DNA from: Paguma larvata
Lineage: Eukaryota > Chordata > Mammalia > Carnivora > Viverridae
Assembly: GCA_030068075.1 (NCBI GenBank)
Contig: CM057837.1
Location: 24,415,089-24,479,088 of the forward strand
Direction of reading: 5' to 3'
Length of the DNA: 64,000 nucleotides
Shown here: positions 54,445-64,000 of the stretch, piece by piece
Layout of the letters: every line of letters starts with the position of its first letter
Numbering within the stretch: the stretch's first letter is position 1
Made by a program: the position numbers and the translations under genes
Notes under the pieces: generated by a model
What the model saw: only the letters and a program-made list of their open reading frames with translations
Databases searched by the model: none
Told to the model about the DNA's origin: nothing

Positions 54445-54835
54445 ATGACAGGAGAGAACTCCCTGGGGTGACGGATAAACAAAATGTCGCACATCCGCAT
54501 GAGAGAATATTAATAAGCCTTGAAAAGGAATGAAGTCTGATACTTGCTACAGCGCTTATGAACTTCGAAACATTGTGCTCAGTGGAGGAAGCAGGACACA
54601 CAGGATCACATGTTGCGGGAATCCGTTTATATAAAATACACAGAATCAGCAAGGGAGTGGGTGAATGGGGGAGTGACTGCTTAATGGGTATGGAGTTTCC
54701 TTTCGGGGGGATGAACATTTCTTGGAATTAGGTGGAGGTGATGATTGCACAGCCTTGTGAATCACCTAATGCCACTGAGTTGTATGCTTTGAATTAGTTA
54801 AGATGATGCATTTTCTTTTTTGTGAATTTCGCCTC
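54445..54835 (+). mobile_element. Old L1 3' end
   Basis: AGCCTTGAAAAGGAATGAAG, GATACTTGCTACAGCGCTTA, CATTGTGCTCAGTGGAGGAA, GAGTGACTGCTTAATGGGTA and TGTGAATCACCTAATGCCAC then TGAGTTGTATGCTTTGAATT give the sense 3' end of an ancient (L1M-type) LINE. It faces the antisense L1 fragment just upstream. Non-functional. Confidence 0.85.
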
Positions 54836-54839
54836 ACTG

Positions 54840-55850
54840 AAAAACAGTTACCTGGTATATGTAATTGCTCAGGAAAACAGAAAAAGGAACTTCTAGGCAT
54901 CTCAAGGGTCCTCCTCATCTGTTCTGCAAATCTAGTCCAGGCCATCGAGAAGCAGAATATATTCCTTTTGGAAACAGAAGAAACTAGATCAAAGCTTCGG
55001 TTCCAGTAGACAAGTTTTCTAGTAATTACCCGGTAAAGTCAGATGTAGCCCATTTCTCCTAGCGTTTAATTTCCTTCAAAGAGTCTTTCTAATAGGACAA
55101 GATCTAGTTTTCTCAAAGTTTTTTCTTTTTTTTTAAGACTGCTGGGAGTGCCAACATTTCAATATGGCGGTGGGATGCTGTTTAATGGAAAGATGATCCC
55201 CAGGGCCCACGTTACAGACTTGCTTGTAGAAGTTCATCTTTGTAAAACCCCTCTCTGGTTCTTTAATTACTCATTTCGTGAGGGAATGAGTTATTAACTC
55301 TAAAGTTGGCCAGAGAGCGTCTCTGGGAATTAAAGTCTGAATGTAAATTAATAATTAGCTCACCTGGCCTCGATTTTGAGAAGCAAACTATATTCACGTA
55401 TCTCTGTAAAAGTTGCCAAATAGCTAGCTCATCAGAGTCTCCTAATTATGGGGAAATGGCATGAATCTCTTCCTCTCGCTATCTCTGAGAGTTAAGATAT
55501 TTTTTATGACAGTTTTGGCTTTGGTTATGCATTAGAATCAGGGTTTCCGAGTGTTTAAAGTTATTGATATAAAATAATAGTATTTTGTCTGAAAAAGTGA
55601 AGGAGGATTCAGAATGTTTAGAAAATTCCATTTAGAAAGTAGCGATGTGGTAATGAAATTTCCATTAGTCTTATTAACAAAGCCTAGGGGACTTTTGAAA
55701 GGTATTTTAATAGAAAAACCTAGCTCAAGAGACTTACAATTAAACCCCAAAGATGAAGAAAAATTAACTCCCTCATCTTTACAGTGATTAGATTTGTGAT
55801 GGAGAAAAACCTATGTCAGAGATGAGCCCTCCCAAACAAAGACTGAGTCC
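54840..55850. other. AT-rich unique stretch, possible conserved element
   Basis: Free of recognised repeats for 1 kb. Three TAATTA cores (55264, 55352, 55443) and an adjacent CACCTG E-box (55361-55366) cluster within 200 bp. AT-rich, repeat-free sequence with homeodomain and E-box motifs is typical of developmental enhancers, but conservation is untested. Confidence 0.4.
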
Positions 55851-55852
55851 AT

Positions 55853-56304
55853 GCTTCCTTCCTTCCTTCTGTCTTTCCTTCTTCCTTTCCTTTCCTGTCC
55901 TTTCCTGTCCTGTTCTGTCCTTTCCTTCCTTCTGTCCTTCCATCCATCCTTCCTTCCTCCCTCCCTCCCTCCATTCCTCCTGTCCTCCCGTCTTTCCCTC
56001 CTTCTGTCCTTCTTTCCTTCTGTCCGTCCGTCTGTCCATCTGTCCTTCCTTCATCCTTCCTTCATTCCGTCCTCCCATCCTTCTGTCCATCCTTCCTTCC
56101 GTCCTTCCATCCTTCCTTCATTCCATCCTTCTGTCCGTCCTTCTGTCCTCCCTCCCTCCCTCCCTTCCTCCTGTCCTCCCATCTTTCCTTCCTTCCTTCC
56201 TTCCTTCCTTCCTTCCTTCCTTCCTTCCGTCCATCCTTCCGTCCATCCTTCTGTCCTTCCTTCCTTCCTTCCTTCCATCCGTCCTTCTGTCTTTCCTTCC
56301 TTCC
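55853..56304 (+). repeat. (CCTT)n-type tetranucleotide tract, about 450 bp
   Basis: Plus strand is nearly all C and T with G or A at tetranucleotide spacing (CCTT, CTGT, CCAT, CCGT units). The purest CCTT block is at 56186-56228. Frames of up to 190 codons on both strands are low-complexity artefacts. Confidence 0.96.
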
Positions 56305-56309
56305 ATGAG

Positions 56310-57540
56310 CATTTGCTCTGCAGTGTCTACCTGCCTTGCATAATGCTAAGCCCCATTGATACAAAGACTATGAGAGTTTCTGATGCCAGGGTTCTTATTG
56401 AGAATTCAAGGTATATAGATTAGTAATATTGACACAAAGCAGATAGAAACATGCCCTATAATTAGTGCAACAAATTCTGTACAAAGGGAAACTAACTTGC
56501 CGGGAGATATGAGACATTCATAGAGACAATGACCATAGAGTTGCCCTTGAAAGGCGGATCGTCTTTCCACAGGCAAAGGCGAGAGAGGGCGCGGCAAGGG
56601 GGGAAGCAGCCAAGTGTGCAAGTAGCGGGGCCCGCGGGCAGAGGGAGCGTGGTCGGCTCGAGGCACAGCGGCTGCTCATTTGGCTGAAGCGCGGTTCCTT
56701 AAGCAGGAGGGTGGGGTGCGAGACCAGAGAGACGGGGTGCACAGGCAGGTGAGACCAGACAGTCGGGTGGAGCCGGATGACAGAATCAGGAAGCAGAAAT
56801 GGAAGACGGACATCGGGAGGGGCGCATCTGGTTGGGGGCTCCGGGTCTTCTCTTGCGAGGTCCTTTGAGGACACTCACTGTTCCCTTGGTCAAGCCACTT
56901 TGCTATACTTGTCCTCCTTCCACTCTAACAAAAGCCCTTACATGGAGGGAGAAATATGCCATGTTCTAAGGGCGCTTAGAAATCTTGGACTTAAAAGGCA
57001 CTTTTTTTTTAATTTAAAAATAAAACAAAGCACTTCTCATTTTATTTGGGGCTGTGATTCCGTGGTGCGTCGAAAGAAGTAAACTATTCTCTGGCAGCAA
57101 ATTCCCCTCCAGTATCTGAGGACTTAAAGCCAAGCGCAGGAGGGATACATTGACACCTGGGGAATTTCATCTCAAACACCTTATTCTGGGGGGGAGGGGG
57201 TGGTGAAGATACATGTTGGATCCTAGAGAGGGTCCCGGGATAGAGGGGAGGGGGCTTCTTGAGTACAAGGAGGAGGAGGAAGTTCCCAGAAGATGTGCTG
57301 GAGGCCATAACGAGCCTGGGCAGGGAGACCAGCAAAGCAGTTATCAAGACCAGCATACCATCGTTCCTTTCCAGAAAGCTTTGTATGAACTGAAAGCCTT
57401 CAAAGATGCCGGCATGGCAAATATTATCAGTAATTGCCAAGCAGGGGTACCCGAAGCACTGAGTTGATGGTTTAGTTTGCTTGGGCCTGAATGGGATTCT
57501 GCCAGGTCCTTTTCTAAACTTGATTCAGAAATTCCCAGTT
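56310..57540. other. Unique non-coding stretch
   Basis: 56.55-56.87 kb is GC-richer with CpGs (GAGGGCGCGGCAAGGGGGGA). No repeat or exon recognised. Overlapping 86-118-codon frames on both strands show no domains. Confidence 0.45.
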
Positions 57541-57542
57541 GG

Positions 57543-57663
57543 GGCACCTGAGTGGCTCAGGGTCGACGGTCTGATTCTTGATTTCGACTCAGGTCAAGAT
57601 CCCAGAGCTGTGGAATCAAGCCCCGCATTGGGCTCTGCGCCGTGTGGAGCCTGCTTGGGATTT

Positions 57664-57743
<80 letters not shown>

Positions 57744-57805
57744 TTTCCCTTTGCCTTTTCCCCCTGCTTGCATGTGCTCTCTAAAAAAAAAAAGAAATGA
57801 AAAAA
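57543..57805 (+). mobile_element. CAN SINE with expanded (CT)n
   Basis: Head GGGGCACCTGAGTGGCTCAG, body GACTCAGGTCAAGATCCCAG and GGAGCCTGCTTGGGATT, then an expanded CT array at 57669-57742, then CCCTGCTTGCATGTGCTCTC and a short A tail. Expansion of the CT-rich segment makes the copy longer than usual. A second SINE starts at its tail. Confidence 0.94.
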
Positions 57806-57806
57806 G

Positions 57807-58016
57807 GGGGTGCCTGGGTGGCTCAGTCGGTTAAGCATCCAACTTCAACTTGGGTCATGATCTCACAGTTTGGGGGTTCAAGCCCCGCGTCGGGCTTTGT
57901 GCTGACAGCTCCAAGCCCAGAGCCTGCTTCAGGTTTCTGTGTCTCTCTCTCTCTGCCCTTCCCCTGCTCATGCTCTGTGTGTCTCTCTCAAAAATAAATA
58001 GACATTAAAAATTGTT
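57807..58016 (+). mobile_element. Feliform CAN SINE, left arm of an inverted pair
   Basis: GGGGTGCCTGGGTGGCTCAG, TCGGTTAAGCATCCAACTTC, GGGTCATGATCTCACAGTTT, GCTGACAGCTCCAAGCCCAG and AAAATAAATAGACATTAAAA. Well preserved. Only a few T-rich bases separate its tail from the antisense SINE that follows. Confidence 0.96.
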
Positions 58017-58018
58017 TT

Positions 58019-58229
58019 TTAATTTTTTTAAATGTTTTTAATGTCTATTTATTTTTGAGCTAGACAGAGCGTGAGCAGGGGAGGGGTAGAGAGAGAGGGG
58101 GACACAGAACCCGAAGTAGGCTCGGAGCTGTCAGCACAGAGCCCGATGTGGGGCTCAAACCCACTAACTGTGAGATCACGACCTGAGCTGAAGTCGGACG
58201 CTCACCCGACTGAGCCACCCAGGCGCCCC
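58019..58229 (-). mobile_element. Feliform CAN SINE, right arm of an inverted pair
   Basis: Antisense copy from TTTTAATGTCTATTTATTTT through GAGCTGTCAGCACAGAGCCC and GAGATCACGACCTGAGCTGA to head GAGCCACCCAGGCGCCCC. Tail to tail with the SINE at 57.8 kb, so a transcript could fold into a hairpin of about 200 bp. Confidence 0.96.
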
Positions 58230-58384
58230 TAAAAATTTTTTTAAATGCAAAATAAATTCCTATTTGCCGTCCATCCATCAAGATTTGTATATTATAATGT
58301 CCTCCCCAAGTGGAAGTGTCCCTGTATGCCAACTGATCGTCCTTCCCCCGCCCCTTACGCATCCCATAGGCTTTAACTTGCATA

Positions 58385-58475
58385 AGAGCCCACGGTGTCT
58401 CTGTCTGATTTGCCTAGGAAGCTGCCTAGTACATGGTAGGTGCTAAGTAAATATTTATCGAATACATTCATTAAC
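58385..58475 (+). mobile_element. L2 3'-end fragment
   Basis: CTAGTACATGGTAGGTGCTA then AGTAAATATTTATCGAATAC is the sense L2 terminus. It is followed within 20 bp by an antisense L2. Confidence 0.75.
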
Positions 58476-58489
58476 TCATTATCATGCTT

Positions 58490-58630
58490 TAATTCATTCA
58501 CCACACATTAGGTACCTATTGTTCTAGGCCTTCTGCTAGGTTGGGGACATACAGAAATGAATAAAAGACACGCCCTTTGCACCCAAGAGGCTAACATCGG
58601 GTAGCAGGTAAAAGAACACAGTAGGACGTT
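58490..58630 (-). mobile_element. L2 3'-end fragment
   Basis: TTAGGTACCTATTGTTCTAG, GGGGACATACAGAAATGAAT and CACCCAAGAGGCTAACATCG match the antisense L2 3' end. Opposite orientation to its neighbour. Confidence 0.78.
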
Positions 58631-58669
58631 TGTTTGGTAATAGTTACACAGAGAGAAGGGAAGGAGAAA

Positions 58670-58815
58670 CTACCTTTATTAAATACCCAGGATATACCAG
58701 TCACCGTGCTTACTGTCGTCCATGTGATGTATTTTTCTTGTATCACTTTCGTAAGGAAGGATCTCATTCCACTGGAAGAAACCGAGGCTTGAGAGTGTTA
58801 CTTATCTGTTGATAA
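58670..58815 (-). mobile_element. MIR
   Basis: TTTATTAAATACCCAGGATA, CGTGCTTACTGTCGTCCATG, CACTGGAAGAAACCGAGGCT and TGAGAGTGTTACTTATCTG follow the antisense MIR from its 3' end to its core. Confidence 0.75.
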
Positions 58816-60036
58816 CAAAAAGTTCTGTAAGAGTCCCAGAGGAGCGGGTGTGGTTCATTCTTTGGGAAGAAGGGAGGTAGAACTGGTCAAGGGTGACAAG
58901 TTCATTGAGACTTGGAATGAGCATGATCGTACCCAGCTGAAGGAGAAGGGAGGAGGGTCGGGGGCCTTTCTGGTGCTGCTTTCTAGTGGAGACACGAGAG
59001 GGCAATACCAACTTCAAATAGGAAGGTCAGTAAAATACAGGTCGTCAATAAATACGGCCCACAGACTTGCACACCTGGAAATGAAAATTAAGATGACTAG
59101 TCCCTCCATACGTAACCTTCTGTTTCCATGGTGTCTCTCACCAAATCGAAAAATGACCCACTTGCTGTCCGGCTTCTTTTTTAGGACACTAGTGATGATG
59201 GGGAGGAGGAGACCCATTTGTCTTCCCAGAAGTGGATGATGGTGTTAAAATTAGCAGGCTGAGTCAATGGTTTCCAGTGCCGGTGCCTACCATCCACAGG
59301 TTCTATTTTCCTTAAAGAATTCCTTATCTTTCAGAATCGAAGGAGGCACAGCATGTTACTAATTCCTAAGTTTCCAGTTGCTCCTTTCTGCCTTGGACAG
59401 TAGAATGGACAGTAGCCTTTGTTTGGTGTTTAGCCATAGAATACACATCCAAACAACCTTCTTCCTCCCCGCCATCTCTAAATTATATGGGTCATTGCCT
59501 TGCCCTCACTTCCAATTTGACAGTCCCACTCGGGTGTGAGAAGAAACTAACAGTATCATGTTCCTCTGCCCTAAACAGTTAATTCATCGCACATGGTCGA
59601 ACGGTTCATTCCCAGGAAGTGCCTGCCCAGGCTCCGCACAGGGTCAGCCCCAACTGTCACTGGGGCGGGGGGGGGGTGTAGAGTGAAGGCTCTGGGTGGC
59701 AACAGATGCCCCTCCTTCCTGCCTCTCCCCCGCCGCCCCCTACCCACCCAAGAACACCAGTTATTACGATAATTAAAAATAAGAACAGTGTTTGTTTCGT
59801 GTGTCCATCTTTTCGTGATTCAGATACCCGATGCATTATACTGTTATTAAAAATGGGCAATCGCTATCAGGAATTTGGAGAAGCCTGAAGAAGTTCTATT
59901 TGTTGGATGAGTCCCCCAAATTTAAGAGAGATGAATCAAAAAAAAAAATGAGAGCTGACTCAATGTAGAATTAAAACGCGTTGTCATTGCGATTGAAAAT
60001 CACCGCCACCCCCCCACCCCAGACAAAGCCGTCTTT

Positions 60037-60627
60037 ATGGCCCGCTTTCGGGATTCTAGGTCTGCGTATGATCCTCCGGTATCTCTGTGTTCCTGGCCGT
60101 GGCTCAAATTTTACAATTGTTTTACGGAGGTGTCTGTCGTATTAGGCCCTCCTGCTTTTGATCACTCTGACTTGCTTTCTCCTTCTGAACTGTGTTTCTG
60201 TAACCAATTTACAAGGCTCGGTGTTCAATTTCAGCTGCCCAATGGCCGCCGGCGCGGACGGCGCAGCCTGATGCGCTTGCTCCCTTTTAACCGTCTCGCT
60301 GGCTTTCGTGTCGTCGGTAGGCTCGCGGGCCACAGGCAGCTGAGGGCCCGGATAACAGGCCCCCGCGGGGTCTCTCGGGCTCTCCACGCTCAGGTCTGTT
60401 CACATCCCAGAAAACCCTCGGAGTCCCCGCAGCGTGGCTCTCTCGGGGTCTGTCCCGAACAAAGGGGAAATCTGTTGGTCACCCTCGATGAATATCTGGC
60501 GAAAGGAGCGGGCCAGCCTCGGATCAGCCCTCCCACGAGCTCTCCCTCTGCCCTGCATTTTCTGGGCAATCAGACAAAGCTAGCCGACTCTTGTTCTTTT
60601 AGAACCAGCAGAAATTCTGTAACCTGA
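60037..60627 (+). other. 196-codon open frame, doubtful
   Basis: An ATG-initiated frame ends in TGA at 60627. The product would be Arg-, Ser- and Leu-rich, with a basic patch (NGRRRGRRSLMRLL) near residues 69-82. I recognise no family, no signal peptide and no membrane segment. It overlaps the CpG cluster at 60.2 kb, which lowers stop density, so chance is the simplest explanation. It is the longest plus-strand frame outside simple repeats. Confidence 0.12.
60225..60440. promoter_or_regulatory. CpG-rich cluster
   Basis: Dense CpG (about 25-28 in 215 bp) starting with GGCCGCCGGCGCGGACGGCG, preceded by CCCAATGGCC (CCAAT-like box followed by ATGGCCGCC, a YY1-like string). Surroundings are CpG-poor. 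It could be a small island or enhancer. No exon boundaries are evident. Confidence 0.35.
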
Positions 60628-61957
60628 CTGGTGATAAATATATATATATATTTTTTCTCTCCGATCAAGACTTCTTGGCCGGGAGAAAGTCCCGAAAATC
60701 AATAGTGCATTTATTCCTGGTTAGCAGTGAGGGTGTAGAACGCTCTCGGGACTCATCGACTGTTTTCCAACTGAAAAATTTGTGACCACGCAAGTGCCAG
60801 CATCTGTTTCAAACCCCAGACTCGTCTTCAAAAAAAGCCCCTTCCAGGAAAACCCGTCCAAGGACCCTCTTTTTATGACACGTACCCCCAAAGAAGGGTT
60901 TACGGCTCTGTCTGTGGTCGGCTTGTCTCCCCGTCCGATGAGGGGCCTCCCCGCTCACACTCCTCTCCACCTCTCTCTCCTAAACCTCTGTCTGCCAGGG
61001 CCACCAGAGACCAAGTGGCATCTGCCCCTCCTCCACTTGTCTCCCCCTCTGCCCCGCCCCCCCCCTCGGGACTCGCAGCTCCGGGCAAGGGGAGGAGGGG
61101 GTAAAGTGCGTCCCCTCCCCGCTGCCCTCCAAGCTGCCGCCGGGAGGGCATAAGGCCATGATAAAGCTGCTACAAACGTTTAGCCCCCTTGACCGAGTCC
61201 TAGGGAGGCAGGTACCCGAGGACTTTATTTAGAAGCCTGCCACCAGGACAAGGGCTTCAGGACAGGCTGGCTCTTGTGTTGTCTGCTGTTCAGTCCTGCA
61301 GAGAGGGCGTGAGCTGCTCAGACCTTTGTCCCAGTGAGCCGAGACATACCCCCTCCCCCCCCCCCAGCCTTAAGTGTAGCCGATGACCAAGCCTTTCGGA
61401 GACAGAGGGGGGCCCTGGGGCTCAGCCACTGCAGAGGGGGAAGGGCAGGAGATGGCGCTGGGAACAATAGGGATGGGGGGGTGGGGGCGGCTTGGTGACT
61501 CAGGACCCTGTCCACCTCTCAGCTCTTCTCCTCTGACCTCTGCAAACGGGACCGAACAATGGAATCCCAGGAATACCGAATCTAAGCAGCGTGGCCAGGG
61601 CCTTTGTGTTTCTGCTTGAAGCTTTGTTTCCAGATGGAAGGAGTTGTTGGGGGGGGGGGCGCGGTCTTCACATAGAGTAGTCCGCATTAGGCCGCATGAA
61701 ATGGGTATTGGTTTTGTCAGCGAGCGGTGGCCACGAACCTGGGTCTCTGATTTTCTTCTAAAGACCGGCCAGAGCGCGGCCGATACCCAATCACCCCAGC
61801 AGGCTAGGAAAGTCATTGCTTTGAAGCCGACTTAAGCCTGAGATCAAAAACACTTTTAGTCATCACTCAATGTGGGCAAAATTAAAGGAGCGTTGGATAG
61901 CCCCAAATCATTCTTATTAAAGAGCAGACACGCAGGCTTCGCCCGACCAAAGTGTTC

Positions 61958-61981
61958 GGGGGAGGGGGGGGGGCGGGCGGG
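61958..61981 (+). other. Potential G-quadruplex
   Basis: Runs of five, ten, three and three G separated by single bases on the plus strand (GGGGGAGGGGGGGGGGCGGG at the start). Fits the quadruplex rule. Inference from composition only. Confidence 0.5.
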
Positions 61982-63143
61982 ATCTATCGGATTATCCGTG
62001 TTTTGGTTTTCAGTGAGTTTAGCGTTTCTCTCTTCACATCCAGTTTTGATCTGCGGACTGTAGAGAACTGAAGCCTCCGATTAATTCCATCCATGCGCTG
62101 TGCTGGTTCGTGGTGGAAGAACTTGCCGAGGTTTGACTTTATTTGGAGAAGTAGACCCGAGACTTTTCAAGGTCTCCGCCTGCGTGAAAGTACCCAACCG
62201 CAGTGGAAATGGAGATGAAACATATAGCCCCGCTTCTGATGTGTTTCCATGGCTTTGGGGTTTGGAGTGAACAGAAAACCTAGAGCAAATGGTCTGTCCG
62301 AGGACATCCGCTTCTCGATTTTTTTTCCCAAGCTAGAGAAATGCCAAGATTTTCCAGCCTCAGAAGAATATTCTAATTCAGATCTCCGAATTTGCTTGAG
62401 GACTCTGAATGGCTTACCTTTGGGGGTCTTGCCACTCCTGGCGAATATGAAAGTTTATTTCAGAGATCTCTGTGGGGATCGCACCGGCTGCGGGTGACCT
62501 GGAGCAAGATGGTTAATCCCAGCTGACGTAAATTTTCTGCTGCTGGGCAGCACGTGTCAGTCAGTGCATGCTCCGAGACTCGAGAAAGAAATTTCTTTGC
62601 ACGGATAGCCTAAGCCAGGTGGGGATTCGGAGGAGAAATCGTGTAGAAAAAATAAACCAGACAATACAGTCTGCCCTCCCATCATTGATTTTTTTTTTTT
62701 AAATAATCTGCTGCTCTTGATTTATGTCGGTTCTAATTCTTTAGCTCTCTGATTAAAATTTGATTTATAATTCCAGTTGCATTTTCGGAAGGAAGGGGGC
62801 TGCTTTACAGGCAAGTCGAGACACAGTCCCTGAAAACAAAACAAACCCAAACCGTCCCCCAGAGCAGGAGAGTGCTGGACTCTGGCCGGGTAGGAATGTG
62901 CTTGCAGGGGCGGGGGGCTTGCCAGACCCCACCTGACTTAGCAGGTAACACACTGGAAACTCCCCAAGGCTGGAGGAGGGGCCTGCTGATACCAGTTCCA
63001 AATCTGATTCTGCAACTCTGGCTGGTGGGTACAGGGGCTGCCAGAGACCGGCCGGCAAACTTAACCCCCCAGAAGTGTTGCGGCTGCAAGCTGGTGTGAA
63101 CAGAGAACGGAGGGCACGGAGAGGGTCGATGGGGCGGCTGCGG

Positions 63144-63153
63144 TGACTCAGCA
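63144..63153 (+). promoter_or_regulatory. TGACTCAGCA, MARE/NRF2-like site
   Basis: TGACTCAGCA combines an AP-1 core with a GCA extension, the half-palindrome favoured by small-MAF/NRF2 or MAF dimers. Single site in a GC-rich context. Function is inferred. Confidence 0.2.
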
Positions 63154-63263
63154 AGGCAGTGGGCAGCACCTGAACTAAAGCCCCAGCGCCCTGCCTCCTC
63201 TTCCTGCCTCCTCTCCCTGCAAGCTCCTTCCACTCTTCCCCTGGCGATCGCCTCATTATTATT

Positions 63264-63280
63264 CACTTAAGTGGGTGTGA
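63264..63280 (+). promoter_or_regulatory. NKX2-type palindrome joined to a T-box half-site
   Basis: CACTTAAGTG at 63264-63273 is a palindrome of two NKX2-type AAGTG half-sites. GGGTGTGA overlapping its end (63273-63280) resembles the T-box half-site AGGTGTGA. CTTATC and TTATC GATA-type strings occur within 140 bp. The combination recalls cardiac enhancers, but there is no gene context here. Confidence 0.25.
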
Positions 63281-64000
63281 TCTGAAAGGGAGTATTGTTT
63301 CAGAATCAATAAGGGGCTGAGTCCGGGTAGTACAGTGAGTGTCTGAGCCTCAAGTACCTCCTTATCACCAGAGCTCAGCAGAGGCGAGGTCCAAATAAAA
63401 CACATTATCAGGCTTTGTTGACTTCCCAGGCCCAGCAGCTGTATTAATGGAGCTCTTTATATCCATTCCCTTTATGAACTAGGTTTTCTCACTTTTATTT
63501 CTCTGGGAACTTCTAAATAAAGTTCTTGCTGAAGAATGCCGAGGGTGTTTGACTTGGATACTTGAACAGAAACCATTTGCTCAATGGAATTCATACTTGC
63601 AAAATGTGGGGGGGGGGGAGGAAGGGAAGGTCAGAAAGACCACCCCCATTTCTAAGACGGCAGGGAGGGGTTTAATTATTTACTTTGCGGCATTCCATAG
63701 CGTATTTAAGTTTACGATGCTAGGATGCAGAGACTTGGCATTGATTCCGTAAGTACGTTTTCTCTCAATCTACGTGTCTGCAATTAGAAACTTGAAAGAG
63801 ATTTTTTTAAACATGTGTTTTGTGCTTAAAGTCCTAGTAATTGTCCATTGAATTTAGCCTGTGTGCGTATGTGGTACTACAGGAATTTTGCAAAGATTTA
63901 GATTATCAGGAGCATACCGTTACCTAAAACTCACAGTAAAATCCTTAGTGGTTACGCCGTTTCTACTAGGGAGCTGGCTATTGGCATCACTGACCGGAGG

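Larger units (their letters stand above)
58820..64000. other. Mostly unique stretch to the window end
   Basis: No SINE, LINE or LTR was recognised over 5 kb, the longest repeat-poor interval in the window. It contains a CpG cluster at 60.2 kb, C/G-runs at 59.67, 61.35, 61.65, 61.96 and 63.61 kb, and AT-rich sequence at 62.68-62.78 and 63.24-64.0 kb. Low repeat density is often seen around conserved regulatory DNA. Confidence 0.5.

Noticed and set aside
55788..56423. Frames of 100-190 codons across the CCTT tract
   Set aside because: Same reason: low-complexity translation in multiple registers on both strands.
2724..58229. Orientation bias of CAN SINEs (13 minus, 6 plus)
   Set aside because: With 19 copies this split is not significant. 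It cannot be used to infer host gene orientation.

Overview
This window is non-coding mammalian nuclear DNA, most likely from a cat-like (feliform) carnivore. The clearest evidence is about nineteen tRNA-Lys-derived CAN-type SINE copies. They have the head GGCGCCTGGGTGGCTCAG, a CT-rich middle and an A-rich tail of the AAATAAATAAACATTAAAAA type, which I know from feliform SINEC elements rather than from the dog SINEC_Cf tail. Carnivore-type L1 ends and many old mammal-wide repeats (MIR, L2, MLT1, MER5A) sit alongside them. I found no convincing protein-coding exon, no processed pseudogene, no tRNA or rRNA gene and no CRISPR array. The long open frames are mostly simple-repeat or SINE artefacts. 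The window reads as intergenic or deep-intronic sequence.

Layout. 1-6.0 kb: unique sequence with motif clusters (three GTAAACA boxes plus a full CRE near 1.3-1.47 kb; an SF-1/ERR site next to a second CRE at 5.62 kb), then MIR, L2 and two SINEs. 6-17 kb: mostly unique DNA with an old LTR-like repeat, an antisense L1 tail, a 203-bp palindromic repeat and an antisense MLT1. 17.05-17.81 kb: a 760-bp nearly pure pyrimidine tract with a roughly 128-bp higher-order period. 18.8-19.8 kb: SINE-SINE-L1 end-SINE cluster. 20.0-20.5 kb: CpG-rich unique DNA. 23.56-24.37 kb: a complete solo LTR. 25.0-27.05 kb: an MLT1 LTR split by a younger insertion, followed by a degraded antisense L1 split by a SINE. 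30.8-36 kb: an old DNA transposon, MLT1, MIR, SINEs and L1. 37.1-37.8 kb: MER5A then a long L2 3' end. 38.13-38.32 kb: a small dense CpG cluster with promoter-like motifs. 39-50 kb: unique DNA with SINEs that have intact target-site duplications, microsatellites and an MLT1. 52-54.8 kb: L2 and two L1 pieces. 55.85-56.3 kb: a 450-bp CCTT tract. 57.5-58.8 kb: three SINEs, the last two forming an inverted pair, then L2/L2/MIR. 58.8-64 kb: mainly unique DNA, including another CpG cluster at 60.2-60.4 kb and possible enhancer motifs near 63.2 kb.

No genes act together here. What the window can offer is regulatory: two or three CpG-rich patches and several motif clusters. Repeat family names come from recognising consensus patterns by eye, not from a search, and repeat ends are approximate unless a target-site duplication is given. 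I see no evidence of a previously undescribed biological system. The best leads are the CpG cluster at 38.1 kb, the pyrimidine tract at 17 kb, the nested LTR insertion at 25 kb and the paired SF-1/CRE site at 5.6 kb.
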